From Bacteroidota bacterium (GTDB taxonomy: Bacteria > Bacteroidota > Ignavibacteria > Ignavibacteriales > Melioribacteraceae): DNA of 21,798 nt. This document shows positions 7,780 through 15,668 of the stretch, piece by piece; position 1 is the stretch's first letter, and the number at the start of each line of letters is the position of its first letter. A program made the translations under genes and the position numbers. Location: assembly GCA_023447335.1 (NCBI GenBank), contig JAEXOD010000078.1, positions 1-21,798 of the forward strand, read 5' to 3'. Below the pieces are notes generated by a model that did not search any database, was not told the origin of the DNA, and was given only the letters and a program-made list of their open reading frames with translations.

Positions 7780-8376
7780 ATGAATTTTTCTTATGACCAA
7801 TTATTATTGGTTTTTATTCCGCTTTTTGTATCAATTGATATAATAGGTACAAGCCCAATTTTCCTTGGATTTACTCAAGGAATTAGCGATAAGCACAGAA
7901 AGACTTTAATTCTTCAGGCATTAGCAACAGCATTTATTGTTGCACTTATTTTTTTGTTTTCCGGTAAAATTATATTAAGATTTTTAGGGATAACGATAAA
8001 CGATTTTAGAATTGCCGGTGGGTTAATATTGCTGATTTTGAGTATTAATGATATTCTGAGTTCTTCAGAAACACGTCGTAACCCGGGTACACATATTGGT
8101 GTAGTTCCGTTAGGTATTCCTTTGATTATGGGACCCGCCGCTTTAACAACTATCCTGATTATAGCAGATAAACACGGTATACCGTTAACTTTGTTTTCAA
8201 TTACAACAAACTTTTTAATTATATTTTTGGTTTTAACTAACGTAAAATTGATAACTAGGTTTATTGGAGAAGGAGGTGCAAAAGCGTTTGCCAAGGTTGC
8301 CTCTCTTTTACTTTCCGCATATGCAATTATGATGATTAGAGAAGGAATTATTCAAGCCATAAAGGATTTCCAATGA
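7780..8376 (+). CDS. MarC-family integral membrane protein
   Basis: A 198-residue inner-membrane protein with about six hydrophobic helices and almost no soluble parts, matching the MarC (UPF0056/COG2095) family in size. Recognisable features are the N-terminal PLFVSIDIIGTSPIFLGFT region, with the family's D-x-x-G-x-x-P-x-F pattern, the central VPLGIPLIMGPAALTT segment, and the C-terminal GEGGAKAFAKVASLLLSAYA helix. The molecular role of MarC proteins is unsettled; the early idea of a multidrug-resistance function was not upheld, so no transport activity is claimed. GGAG precedes the ATG. The gene overlaps the next one by four bases (ATGA), implying translational coupling. The terminator just upstream means it needs its own promoter or read-through. 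Confidence 0.9.
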   Translation: MNFSYDQLLLVFIPLFVSIDIIGTSPIFLGFTQGISDKHRKTLILQALATAFIVALIFLFSGKIILRFLGITINDFRIAGGLILLILSINDILSSSETRRNPGTHIGVVPLGIPLIMGPAALTTILIIADKHGIPLTLFSITTNFLIIFLVLTNVKLITRFIGEGGAKAFAKVASLLLSAYAIMMIREGIIQAIKDFQ

Positions 8377-9167
8377 ATTTAAATTTGTTAAATAAAAAAG
8401 TATTGGTTACTGCTGCAAGTAAAGGAATCGGTTATTCTATTGCAAAACTATTTGCATTAGAAGGTGCTAAGGTAGTGATCAGCTCTTCAAATGAAGACAA
8501 TGTAAAAATTGCTGTTGAAAGTTTAAAAAATGATTGCAATAATAATGAAATTTATGGTGCAGTTTGCAATTTAAATAGTCTTGATGATATTAATAAACTT
8601 TTTGATTTTACTTACGCAAAATTAGAAGGCGTTGATATCTTAGTTAATAATTGCGGAGGACCAACTCCCGGATTTTTTGATAATTTAAAAGAAGAAGATT
8701 GGGATTATTCATATAATCAGGTATTAAAAAGCGCCATGAGATTGATAAAACTTGTTACTCCCAAGATGAAAGAGAATAAGTTTGGTAGAATAATAAATAT
8801 TACTTCAATATCTGTTAAACAACCGGTTGATAATTTATTACTTTCAAATACTTTTAGAAGCGGGTTAACTGCATTTGCAAAAACAATTAGTAATGAATTG
8901 GCTCCGTTTAATATTACTGTTAATAATGTTGCGCCGGGTTACACTTTAACAGACAGATTTAAACAACTTATTTCGTATAGAGCAGATACTTCCGGAGTTA
9001 CTTACGAAGAAATGGTTTCTAAAATGAGTAATGATATTCCGATGAAACGTTTTGCTTCACCCGATGAAATTGCAAATCTTGTAGTATTTCTTTCATCACC
9101 TCTAGCGGCATATGTAACAGGAACAACAATAAACGCAGACGGCGGTTATACAAAATCAACTTATTAA
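8373..9167 (+). CDS. short-chain dehydrogenase/reductase-like protein with altered active site
   Basis: A 264-residue Rossmann-fold protein of the SDR superfamily, resembling 3-oxoacyl-ACP reductases. The cofactor loop is TAASKGIG (13-20), so the first Gly of TGxxxGxG is Ala. NNCGG (92-96) stands for NNAG, INITSIS (141-147) carries the catalytic-region Ser, and NVAPGYTLTDR (185-195) and the C-terminal TGTTINADGGYT (249-260) are normal. The catalytic YxxxK is missing: aligned on the following helix, the pair becomes Ser158 and Arg162 (LLLSNTFRSGLTAFAK). This matches the known BKR-like SDR subgroup that lacks a perfect NAD motif and tetrad, so the change is probably a subfamily trait, not damage. 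Reductase activity is uncertain. It overlaps marC by four bases and is nine bases from the next gene. Confidence 0.9.
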   Translation: MNLNLLNKKVLVTAASKGIGYSIAKLFALEGAKVVISSSNEDNVKIAVESLKNDCNNNEIYGAVCNLNSLDDINKLFDFTYAKLEGVDILVNNCGGPTPGFFDNLKEEDWDYSYNQVLKSAMRLIKLVTPKMKENKFGRIINITSISVKQPVDNLLLSNTFRSGLTAFAKTISNELAPFNITVNNVAPGYTLTDRFKQLISYRADTSGVTYEEMVSKMSNDIPMKRFASPDEIANLVVFLSSPLAAYVTGTTINADGGYTKSTY

Positions 9168-9176
9168 GGATTTTTA

Positions 9177-10721
9177 ATGAAGTATGAAGTTGAAATATCC
9201 GTAAAACCTGAAGATTTAAATAACTTCGAGCTTCATAAAAATATTATATGTGATAATCTAAAAATTCGCAAAGAAGAACTTACAGGTTTTGTTTTACAAA
9301 AAAAATCAATTGATAGCCGTAAAAAGCCCATATATAGATTAAAATATGCAGCTTTCATCAATCAAATTCCTGATGAACTTTATACAGAAACTAAATTTCA
9401 AGATTGTTCAAATAATAAATCTGTTATCATTATTGGCTCCGGTCCGGCAGGCTTATTTGCTTCGTTAAGACTATTAGAATTGGGAATAAAACCAATTGTA
9501 CTAGAAAGGGGAAAAGATGTTAGGGGGCGTAGAAAAGATTTAAAAAATATTCAACAATATAATTTAGTTGATGAAAATTCAAACTATTGTTTTGGAGAAG
9601 GAGGAGCAGGAACTTATAGTGACGGTAAACTTTATACTCGTTCCGATAAACGCGGAAATGTAAAAAAAATATTAAATCTTTTAGTTCAACATGGGGCTAA
9701 TATTGATATTTTAGTCGATTCCCACCCTCACCTTGGTTCAAATAAACTCCCAAAGATTATTGAAAATATAAGAAATACTATTCTTAAATATGGGGGAGAA
9801 GTACATTTTGAAAGCAAAGTTACTGATTTTATTATAAAAAATAATAAAATTTTGGGTGTAATAGTAAATAACGAAAAAGAAATTTTATCTGAACATGTTG
9901 TTCTGGCTACAGGTCATTCTGCAAATGATATATACGATTTGTGTTTTAAACATAACGTTTTATTAGCCGAAAAAGATTTTGCGGTAGGTGTTAGAATTGA
10001 ACATCCGCAAGGTTTGATTGATAGTATTCAATATAAATGTGATATAAGAAGTGAATATTTACCTGCAGCAAGCTACAATCTGGTTACCCAAGTTGAGAAA
10101 ATAGGGGTTTTTTCTTTTTGTATGTGTCCGGGAGGAATAATAATACCAGCTTCAACAAAACAAAACGAACTTGTATTAAACGGAATGTCTGTTTCGAGGA
10201 GAGATTCTCCGTTCGCAAATAGCGGATTTGTGACGTCTGTAACCAAAAATGATTTTGCAAAGGAAGGATTTAACGGATTAAGAGCTGGAATAAACTATAG
10301 AGCGAAAATAGAGCATAAAGCTCACATTGCTTCGGGTTTTACCCAAAAAGCCCCTTCTCAGAGAGTAATAGATTTTATTAATAAGAAAGTGTCAAAAGAT
10401 TTACCGAAAACTTCATATTTACCTGGATTAGTTTCAGTTGGTTTAGATGAAGTATTACCTAAACAAGTTTCTACAAGGTTAAGGCAGGGGTTAATTAATT
10501 TAAAGGCAAAGATGCCCCGATTTATTACTAATGAAGCAATTATGCTTGCTCCAGAAACTCGTACTTCTTCCCCTTTAAGAATAGTAAGAAACGAAAATTA
10601 TATGAACCCGAACATTTGGGGGCTTTACCCTATTGGCGAGGGTGCCGGTTATGCAGGAGGAATTGTATCCGCAGCAATTGACGGTCATAATTTGGCAGAT
10701 AAAATTGTAGTTTTATTATAA
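9177..10721 (+). CDS. FAD-dependent dehydrogenase (COG2509-type oxidoreductase)
   Basis: A 514-residue predicted flavoprotein of the uncharacterised FAD-dependent dehydrogenase family (COG2509). An N-terminal domain of about 75 residues (MKYEVEISVKPED...) is typical of the family. The FAD Rossmann motif IIGSGPAGLFASLRL (85-99) follows and is matched by LERGKDVRGRR (109-119), FGEGGAGTYSDGKLYTR (139-155), ATGHSAND (244-251) and the C-terminal FAD contact YPIGEGAGYAGGIVSAAIDG (484-503). No membrane segment or signal peptide is visible, so it is cytoplasmic. The physiological substrate of the family is not known to me. It is the last gene of the marC-SDR-flavoprotein series; an AAGGA site precedes the ATG. 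No clear intrinsic terminator lies between it and the envelope operon that follows. Confidence 0.92.
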   Translation: MKYEVEISVKPEDLNNFELHKNIICDNLKIRKEELTGFVLQKKSIDSRKKPIYRLKYAAFINQIPDELYTETKFQDCSNNKSVIIIGSGPAGLFASLRLLELGIKPIVLERGKDVRGRRKDLKNIQQYNLVDENSNYCFGEGGAGTYSDGKLYTRSDKRGNVKKILNLLVQHGANIDILVDSHPHLGSNKLPKIIENIRNTILKYGGEVHFESKVTDFIIKNNKILGVIVNNEKEILSEHVVLATGHSANDIYDLCFKHNVLLAEKDFAVGVRIEHPQGLIDSIQYKCDIRSEYLPAASYNLVTQVEKIGVFSFCMCPGGIIIPASTKQNELVLNGMSVSRRDSPFANSGFVTSVTKNDFAKEGFNGLRAGINYRAKIEHKAHIASGFTQKAPSQRVIDFINKKVSKDLPKTSYLPGLVSVGLDEVLPKQVSTRLRQGLINLKAKMPRFITNEAIMLAPETRTSSPLRIVRNENYMNPNIWGLYPIGEGAGYAGGIVSAAIDGHNLADKIVVLL

Positions 10722-10780
10722 TATTTTATCACTTTTCCTAAAATAAAGCATAATATCCTATTGACTTAATCAATTATTTT

Positions 10781-10799
10781 TAACATTTTATAAATGTTA
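10781..10799. promoter_or_regulatory. perfect 19-bp palindrome, candidate operator of the envelope operon
   Basis: TAACATTT (10781-10788) and AAATGTTA (10792-10799) are exact complements around TAT, in the 107-base gap before the YdjY gene, 30 bases upstream of its ATG. The right arm touches a TATAAT hexamer (10798-10803) that could be a -10 element, and a TTGACT hexamer lies at 10761-10766, though the two are too far apart to form one standard promoter. No T tract follows, so a terminator is unlikely. The 8-3-8 symmetry suits a dimeric repressor. The regulator is unknown. Confidence 0.45.
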
Positions 10800-10828
10800 T
10801 AATAATCGGCTTAAAAAACGGGGGAATT

Positions 10829-11470
10829 ATGAAAGCCGTATTTTTGATACTGCTATTATTTGTTTCTGCTAATTATTGTAAGGATTCGACTAAAGTAAGT
10901 ATAATTAAAATTAATAACGATACTTACCAATTAGATAATATTATTATTAATATTTCAGAAAAAACTGTCTGTTTCCCCGGACTTATTAACATGCAAGAAG
11001 GGCTAATTGAGGTGTTCGCTTCTGCTAAATACGGAAAACTTCATGAATCTTTGGTAGTATCTGATATCACTCCTTACTTTTTACAAGTTGCACTTCTATT
11101 ATTAGGGTTAAATCCAACTGAGTTTGTTGACTATTTTCATAATAACGAAAAAGCTGATTATGTTGAAATTTATATTGAGTGGAACACTAATAACGAACAA
11201 AAAAAATATTTTATTGAAGAATGTATTTTTGATAAAAGTAAAAATAGGCCTATGCGACCGACAAAATGGGTTTTTATTGGAAGTAGAATTGAAAACGGCA
11301 AATTTATGGCTGATATCAATCGATCCTTAATTACTACATACAACGACATTTATACTATAATTGATAATCCTCTTGAAGATAGAAATAATGATGAAATATA
11401 TTTTGTGAATAAAAATATAGTGCCACCTAAAAATACTGAAGTTAAAATAACAATAAAAGCTGTTGATTAG
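10829..11470 (+). CDS. exported YdjY-domain protein
   Basis: A 213-residue protein with a hydrophobic N-terminal signal (about residues 1-16). The Cys at 17 is not in a proper lipobox, so a periplasmic protein is more likely than a lipoprotein. The rest matches the YdjY domain as I know it: VCFPGLINMQEG (47-58), LHESLVV (71-77), the ALLLLGLNP segment (88-96), KWVFIGSRI (146-154) and the C-terminal VPPKNTEVKITIKA (198-211). The function of YdjY domains is not established. It opens a tightly packed operon with two TonB-dependent receptors and two toroid-fold exported proteins (gap to the next start is 10 bases), which places it in an envelope or uptake task. A GGGGGA site precedes the ATG. Confidence 0.8.
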   Translation: MKAVFLILLLFVSANYCKDSTKVSIIKINNDTYQLDNIIINISEKTVCFPGLINMQEGLIEVFASAKYGKLHESLVVSDITPYFLQVALLLLGLNPTEFVDYFHNNEKADYVEIYIEWNTNNEQKKYFIEECIFDKSKNRPMRPTKWVFIGSRIENGKFMADINRSLITTYNDIYTIIDNPLEDRNNDEIYFVNKNIVPPKNTEVKITIKAVD

Positions 11471-11473
11471 GAG
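11469..11473 (+). promoter_or_regulatory. ribosome binding site fixing the start of the first receptor
   Basis: AGGAG lies 7 bases before the ATG at 11481. The frame is open further upstream to a TTG at 11463, but that start would put this site inside the gene and add MIRSEF before the signal peptide. Confidence 0.7.
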
Positions 11474-11480
11474 TGAATTT

Positions 11481-13616
11481 ATGATTTATTTTTTACTACT
11501 TTTAATTATAATTAGCAATAATTTTTATGCTTCTTCAATTAATGATAGCACTAAGGTTTATAACTTTAATGAGATAACTGTAATCGGGAATAAATTTGAA
11601 AACAAATTAATTGACAGAACATCTGCAATTGGACTAATCAAAAATTATCAGATAAAACAATTTGGTTTTGTTGATATTAATAATGTACTAAAATTAACTT
11701 CCGGAATTCTTTTAACATCTACTGACGGATTCGGTAAAAATAATATTTCTACTATACGTGGTTATTACGGAGGAGGCGAAGCCGAATATATCTCGCTATA
11801 TTTTAACGGAATGTTATTAAATGATGTTGAAAACGGTTTAATAAATTGGAGTTTAATTTCAGGAAATAATTACGAAATTGAATTATATAAAGGCGGAGCA
11901 TCTTCATTATACGGAGACTACGCTTTAGGAGGAGTAATAAATATTTTACCAAATTATCAAGATACTATATCAAATAGAATTAGTTTTGGAATTGGGAATC
12001 ATGGCTTATTTAATAGTCGTTATAGTTTTAATTATAACTATAGCAAAGTTTACTTAAATATTTTCTTTACAAATGAAAATAATGATGGTTTTAGAAAGCA
12101 TTCTGCGTATAAGGATTTTACTCTAGGTGTAAATACTAATTATGATTTTGGAAGTTCTTTATTTATTAAATTTATTAACTTAAATCAAATTACAGATTCG
12201 GATTTACCGGGAGTAATTTCTGAGTCTAACATCAATTCTGACAAAAAAAGCATCTTCCCATATTTTAAAAAAGACAACAAACATGAAGAAAGACATTTTT
12301 TTGCTTTACAGTTAAAAACAATTTTAAATTCCTATTCTGATTTAACTGCTTATATGGCTTATAAATTCAAAAAATCAAATAGAATTGAAACATTTATGAA
12401 TACAGCTCCTATTATTGAAATTCCTTCATTTCAAATAATTGGAGCATATGATACATCATTTTTTGGAGATACAAACGAAAGAGAAATGATTACTAATAAC
12501 CTTTCCTCTAATATCTTTATGTATTATGACTTCCCAATATTTAATTTGAAAATTTCTGTTGGAAATGAATTAGATTATATTAATTATAAAAATAAATACT
12601 ACGATTGGTTTTTCGGATTTGAGGAAGATTATATTAAAAACGATTTTAAACGAGGGGCAATTAATTTTGAAGCTAAAGGGGATAGATTAAAGGAAGCAGT
12701 TTATCTTAATCTAGATTATAAAGTTTCTAATAGGGTTACTTTTAATTTAGGGCTACGATATGATTTTATTAGGGATGAATTTGAGGGTATAAAACCCGAC
12801 ACAACATTTAAAATTAATTCGAATGCATTTTCTCCAAAAATTGGAATAAATTATAAATTGAACAAAAGTACTAGTATCTTTTTAAATTATAATAAATCAT
12901 TTAAAGCTCCAAACATATATCAATTAACAGATTTAAAACAACTTGATTATATGATTTTCTTAAATATTGCTCCTTCTGTGATAGTTAATAACATGATATC
13001 TGCAAGTCCTTTTGCTAACAGTAAATTAAAACCTCAAATTGCTAATAATTATGAATTGGGGTTAATGCATTCATTTAATACTTCTTTTAATCATTCGTAT
13101 TATCTTTCTGTTTCCTGTTATTTAAATAAGATTAAAGATGAGATTGATTTTGATTTATCAACTTATAAATATGAGAACATAACAAACACTATCCATTATG
13201 GAATCGAATTGGAAATTTTAGCAAAATGGGATAAATTAAATTGTTTTGGAAATTTTACATATTGTGAAGCGAAATTTGACGGAGGTATTAATGATGGGAA
13301 AATTTTAAAAGGATTACCGGTTTCGTTTGGGAATATTGGGTTTAATTATAATCTTTTTAGTGACTTAAACATTGGACTAACAAGCAGTTATACAGGAAAA
13401 TCATATTTAAGTGACGATAATTTATATGCTATCGGAGACTATTTTATCTTTAATCTATTTGCAAATTATACATTCTCAATAGTTAAATTAGATATAAATA
13501 TCGAAAATATTTTAAACAAAGAATATTATATACCCGGATATTTACTGGGAACTGAAAAATTGCTATATCCGTCTATCGGTACTATTTTAAGAGGAGGATT
13601 AACCGTTGAATTTTAA
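11481..13616 (+). CDS. TonB-dependent outer-membrane receptor (first of pair)
   Basis: A 711-residue outer-membrane beta-barrel that takes up a ligand with energy from TonB-ExbBD. A signal peptide occupies about residues 1-18 (MIYFLLLLIIISNNFYA). A TonB-box-like NEITVIGNK (30-38) follows, then the plug domain (about 40-157) with ISTIRGYYGGGE, LYFNGMLLNDVENG, IELYKGGASSLYGDYALGGVINI. The remainder is barrel with alternating aromatic strands, including NYNKSFKAPNIYQLT and a C-terminal strand ending in GLTVEF, with terminal Phe as usual for Omp85-assembled barrels. It lacks the N-terminal CarboxypepD_reg-like domain of SusC-type receptors. I start it at the ATG at 11481 because of the AGGAG site. 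Ligand unknown; the plug is not diagnostic. Its stop lies inside the next gene (11-base overlap). Confidence 0.93.
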   Translation: MIYFLLLLIIISNNFYASSINDSTKVYNFNEITVIGNKFENKLIDRTSAIGLIKNYQIKQFGFVDINNVLKLTSGILLTSTDGFGKNNISTIRGYYGGGEAEYISLYFNGMLLNDVENGLINWSLISGNNYEIELYKGGASSLYGDYALGGVINILPNYQDTISNRISFGIGNHGLFNSRYSFNYNYSKVYLNIFFTNENNDGFRKHSAYKDFTLGVNTNYDFGSSLFIKFINLNQITDSDLPGVISESNINSDKKSIFPYFKKDNKHEERHFFALQLKTILNSYSDLTAYMAYKFKKSNRIETFMNTAPIIEIPSFQIIGAYDTSFFGDTNEREMITNNLSSNIFMYYDFPIFNLKISVGNELDYINYKNKYYDWFFGFEEDYIKNDFKRGAINFEAKGDRLKEAVYLNLDYKVSNRVTFNLGLRYDFIRDEFEGIKPDTTFKINSNAFSPKIGINYKLNKSTSIFLNYNKSFKAPNIYQLTDLKQLDYMIFLNIAPSVIVNNMISASPFANSKLKPQIANNYELGLMHSFNTSFNHSYYLSVSCYLNKIKDEIDFDLSTYKYENITNTIHYGIELEILAKWDKLNCFGNFTYCEAKFDGGINDGKILKGLPVSFGNIGFNYNLFSDLNIGLTSSYTGKSYLSDDNLYAIGDYFIFNLFANYTFSIVKLDINIENILNKEYYIPGYLLGTEKLLYPSIGTILRGGLTVEF
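13593..13597 (+). promoter_or_regulatory. ribosome binding site supporting a TTG start
   Basis: GGAGG sits 8 bases before a TTG codon at 13606. No ATG lies in this frame until well into the plug domain, and the TTG opens a proper signal peptide, so TTG is the likely initiator of the second receptor. Confidence 0.7.
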
Positions 13617-15657
13617 TTGTGTTCGAAATTTAGCATTATTAATATTATTAATATGCAATATTAAAATAATTTCTGAAGAATTAGATTCGACGAAAACTTA
13701 TCTTCTTGCACAAATTAATATTTTTTCAAATTCGGCATATAATATATATCAATTTGAACTGCAGCAACAATTAGTTACGGACGGAAAATCTATTAAAAAT
13801 TATAACGTAAGTGCCTTGCCCGATATTTTTCAGGGATCTGCAACTGTTTTTATGCAGAAAACAAATTACGGGGGCGGATCACCTATCTTAAGAGGAATGA
13901 TTGGGAATAGGGTCTTGATATTAATCGACGGAATAAAACTTAATAATTCAACATTTAGGTATGGACCAAATCAGTATTTCAATACAATTAATCCTCATAT
14001 TATTGAAAAAGTAGAAGTAATTAGCGGAGCCTCTGCAGTAAATTATGGTAGTGATGCATTAGGGGGTGTTATAAACGTAATAACAAAAAGTAGATTAGAA
14101 TCCGAGACAGCATCGTTTTACTCTCAATTTTCATCTGCTGATAACGGTATTTATCAAAACGCGGAAATTTCACACAATATTAACAAATTTAGTTTTTATG
14201 GTTCCGGTTCTTTCAGAAAAACAAATGATTTAAAATCGGGTAAAGGAATTATTCAAAAAAATTCAGGATATAGAAATTTCGATCTTTTTTTTAAGGCATC
14301 ATTTCAAATTGATACTGCGGCAGAAATAAAATTTAATTATCAGAAGAATATATCTTTTGATGTACCTCGAACTGATAGATATGCTGCCGGTAATGATATA
14401 AAATATCTATTTAATCCTCAAATTAGAGAGATGTATAATTTATCTAATTTTTATTCAAATAATAAAAGTGTATTAAGATCGATTGAAACAAATTTGTTTA
14501 TTATTAACCAAGAAGAAGGAAGAGAAATAATAAGTAAAAAAAATAGCAATTTTCAAACAAACGATCTAGATAAAGTAACTACTTTTGGATTTATTAATAA
14601 ACTTAATTTAAGCTACTCGAATTACCTTAATTCAACTTTCGGTGTTGAATATTACTATGACAATGTAAAAAGTAAAAGAAAATATATGAATTTATTAACA
14701 AATGAATTTGCGGAACAAAAACCGCAATTTGCTGATGGAAGTAAAATTAATAGCCTTGGTATTTATGTTAAGAACAGATTAACTTTTAATATGGTTAACA
14801 TAGAAGTTGGACTGAGATATTCTTTTTATAAAGTTTCTGCATATTTAGGTGAACCTTTTAACTATTTAACTTTAATCAACAATTCAGTTCTACTTAATTC
14901 GGGAATTAGTTTTAATCCTATAAAAGATAAATTATTTATAAATCTAAATTATTCACAGGGATTTAGAAACCCCAGCTTAGAAGATTTGACAATTTACGGA
15001 AAGTCCGGTAGCGGAAACGGAGCAAGATTTGATGTACCAAATCCAAACTTAGTTCCTGAATTAGCACATAATTTTGAATTAGGATTTAAATTATATGAAG
15101 GGGATATATCTTCATCATTATACTTTTATTTTACCAAATTAAAAGATTTTATTATTCCTGTTAAAGGAAGTTATTTAGGTGAATCGATTATTGAAGGGTA
15201 TCCTGTTTATATACGTAAAAATGTTGAAAGAGGATTTTTATACGGAACAGAGTGGTATTTATATATTAATTTATTAAATAGTTTTGTTCTACAAAATCAA
15301 CTTAACTATACATATGGTGTTAATCAAACGAATGATGAACCTTTATCCAGAATACCACCCTTAAATGGACGGTTATCTCTTTTATCAAACTTTAATCAAT
15401 TAATACTTGAATACTATATAATTTGGGGGATTGAACAAGATCGGTTATCATCGGCTGACAAAAGTGATTTTAGAATAGGAATTAACGGAACTGACGGTTT
15501 TATTACAAATAATTTTTCGATCTCGTATTATTATAAAAATTTTGGTGTATTCTATTTAAGGGTAGAAAATTTATTCGATATGTATTACAAAACTCACGGT
15601 TCGGGCATATATTCACCCGGACGTAATTTTATTTTTGCTGTTGATTTAAAAATATAA
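13606..15657 (+). CDS. TonB-dependent outer-membrane receptor (second of pair), heme-receptor-like
   Basis: A 683-residue receptor starting at TTG and overlapping the previous gene by 11 bases. The signal peptide is about residues 1-23. The plug (about 60-162) reads SPILRGMIGNRVLILIDGIKL, NNSTFRYGPNQYFNTINP and GSDALGGVINVITKS; the NNSTFRxGPNQYxNTI form is characteristic of the heme/hemoglobin receptor family. Barrel sequence includes FRNP (453-456) and NPNL (479-482), equivalent to the FRAP and NPNL boxes of heme receptors, but no His lies between them where heme receptors keep one. The C-terminus ENLFDMYYKTHGSG...PGRNFIF is also family-like. It is clearly different from its neighbour receptor, so this is not a recent duplication. 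Ligand: heme or another hydrophobic or metal-bearing compound is possible; not proven. Confidence 0.92.
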   Translation: MNFNCVRNLALLILLICNIKIISEELDSTKTYLLAQINIFSNSAYNIYQFELQQQLVTDGKSIKNYNVSALPDIFQGSATVFMQKTNYGGGSPILRGMIGNRVLILIDGIKLNNSTFRYGPNQYFNTINPHIIEKVEVISGASAVNYGSDALGGVINVITKSRLESETASFYSQFSSADNGIYQNAEISHNINKFSFYGSGSFRKTNDLKSGKGIIQKNSGYRNFDLFFKASFQIDTAAEIKFNYQKNISFDVPRTDRYAAGNDIKYLFNPQIREMYNLSNFYSNNKSVLRSIETNLFIINQEEGREIISKKNSNFQTNDLDKVTTFGFINKLNLSYSNYLNSTFGVEYYYDNVKSKRKYMNLLTNEFAEQKPQFADGSKINSLGIYVKNRLTFNMVNIEVGLRYSFYKVSAYLGEPFNYLTLINNSVLLNSGISFNPIKDKLFINLNYSQGFRNPSLEDLTIYGKSGSGNGARFDVPNPNLVPELAHNFELGFKLYEGDISSSLYFYFTKLKDFIIPVKGSYLGESIIEGYPVYIRKNVERGFLYGTEWYLYINLLNSFVLQNQLNYTYGVNQTNDEPLSRIPPLNGRLSLLSNFNQLILEYYIIWGIEQDRLSSADKSDFRIGINGTDGFITNNFSISYYYKNFGVFYLRVENLFDMYYKTHGSGIYSPGRNFIFAVDLKI

Positions 15658-15668
15658 ACGGAGGAATA

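Noticed and set aside
10760..10774. Fnr/Crp-type site (ATTGA-N5-TCAAT)
   Set aside because: The half-sites look right but the spacer between TTGA and TCAA is five bases instead of six, so it does not fit the Fnr box.
10722..10828. Cobalamin riboswitch upstream of the receptor operon
   Set aside because: The gap is only 107 bases and shows no B12-box-like or multi-stem structure, only AT-rich dyads.
11463..11480. Upstream TTG start for the first receptor
   Set aside because: It would place the AGGAG ribosome site inside the gene and add charged residues ahead of the signal peptide; the ATG at 11481 is better.
11481..15657. Recent tandem duplication of the two receptors, or a SusC/SusD pair
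   Set aside because: Plug and barrel motifs differ throughout, neither has a CarboxypepD_reg-like domain and no SusD-like lipoprotein is present.
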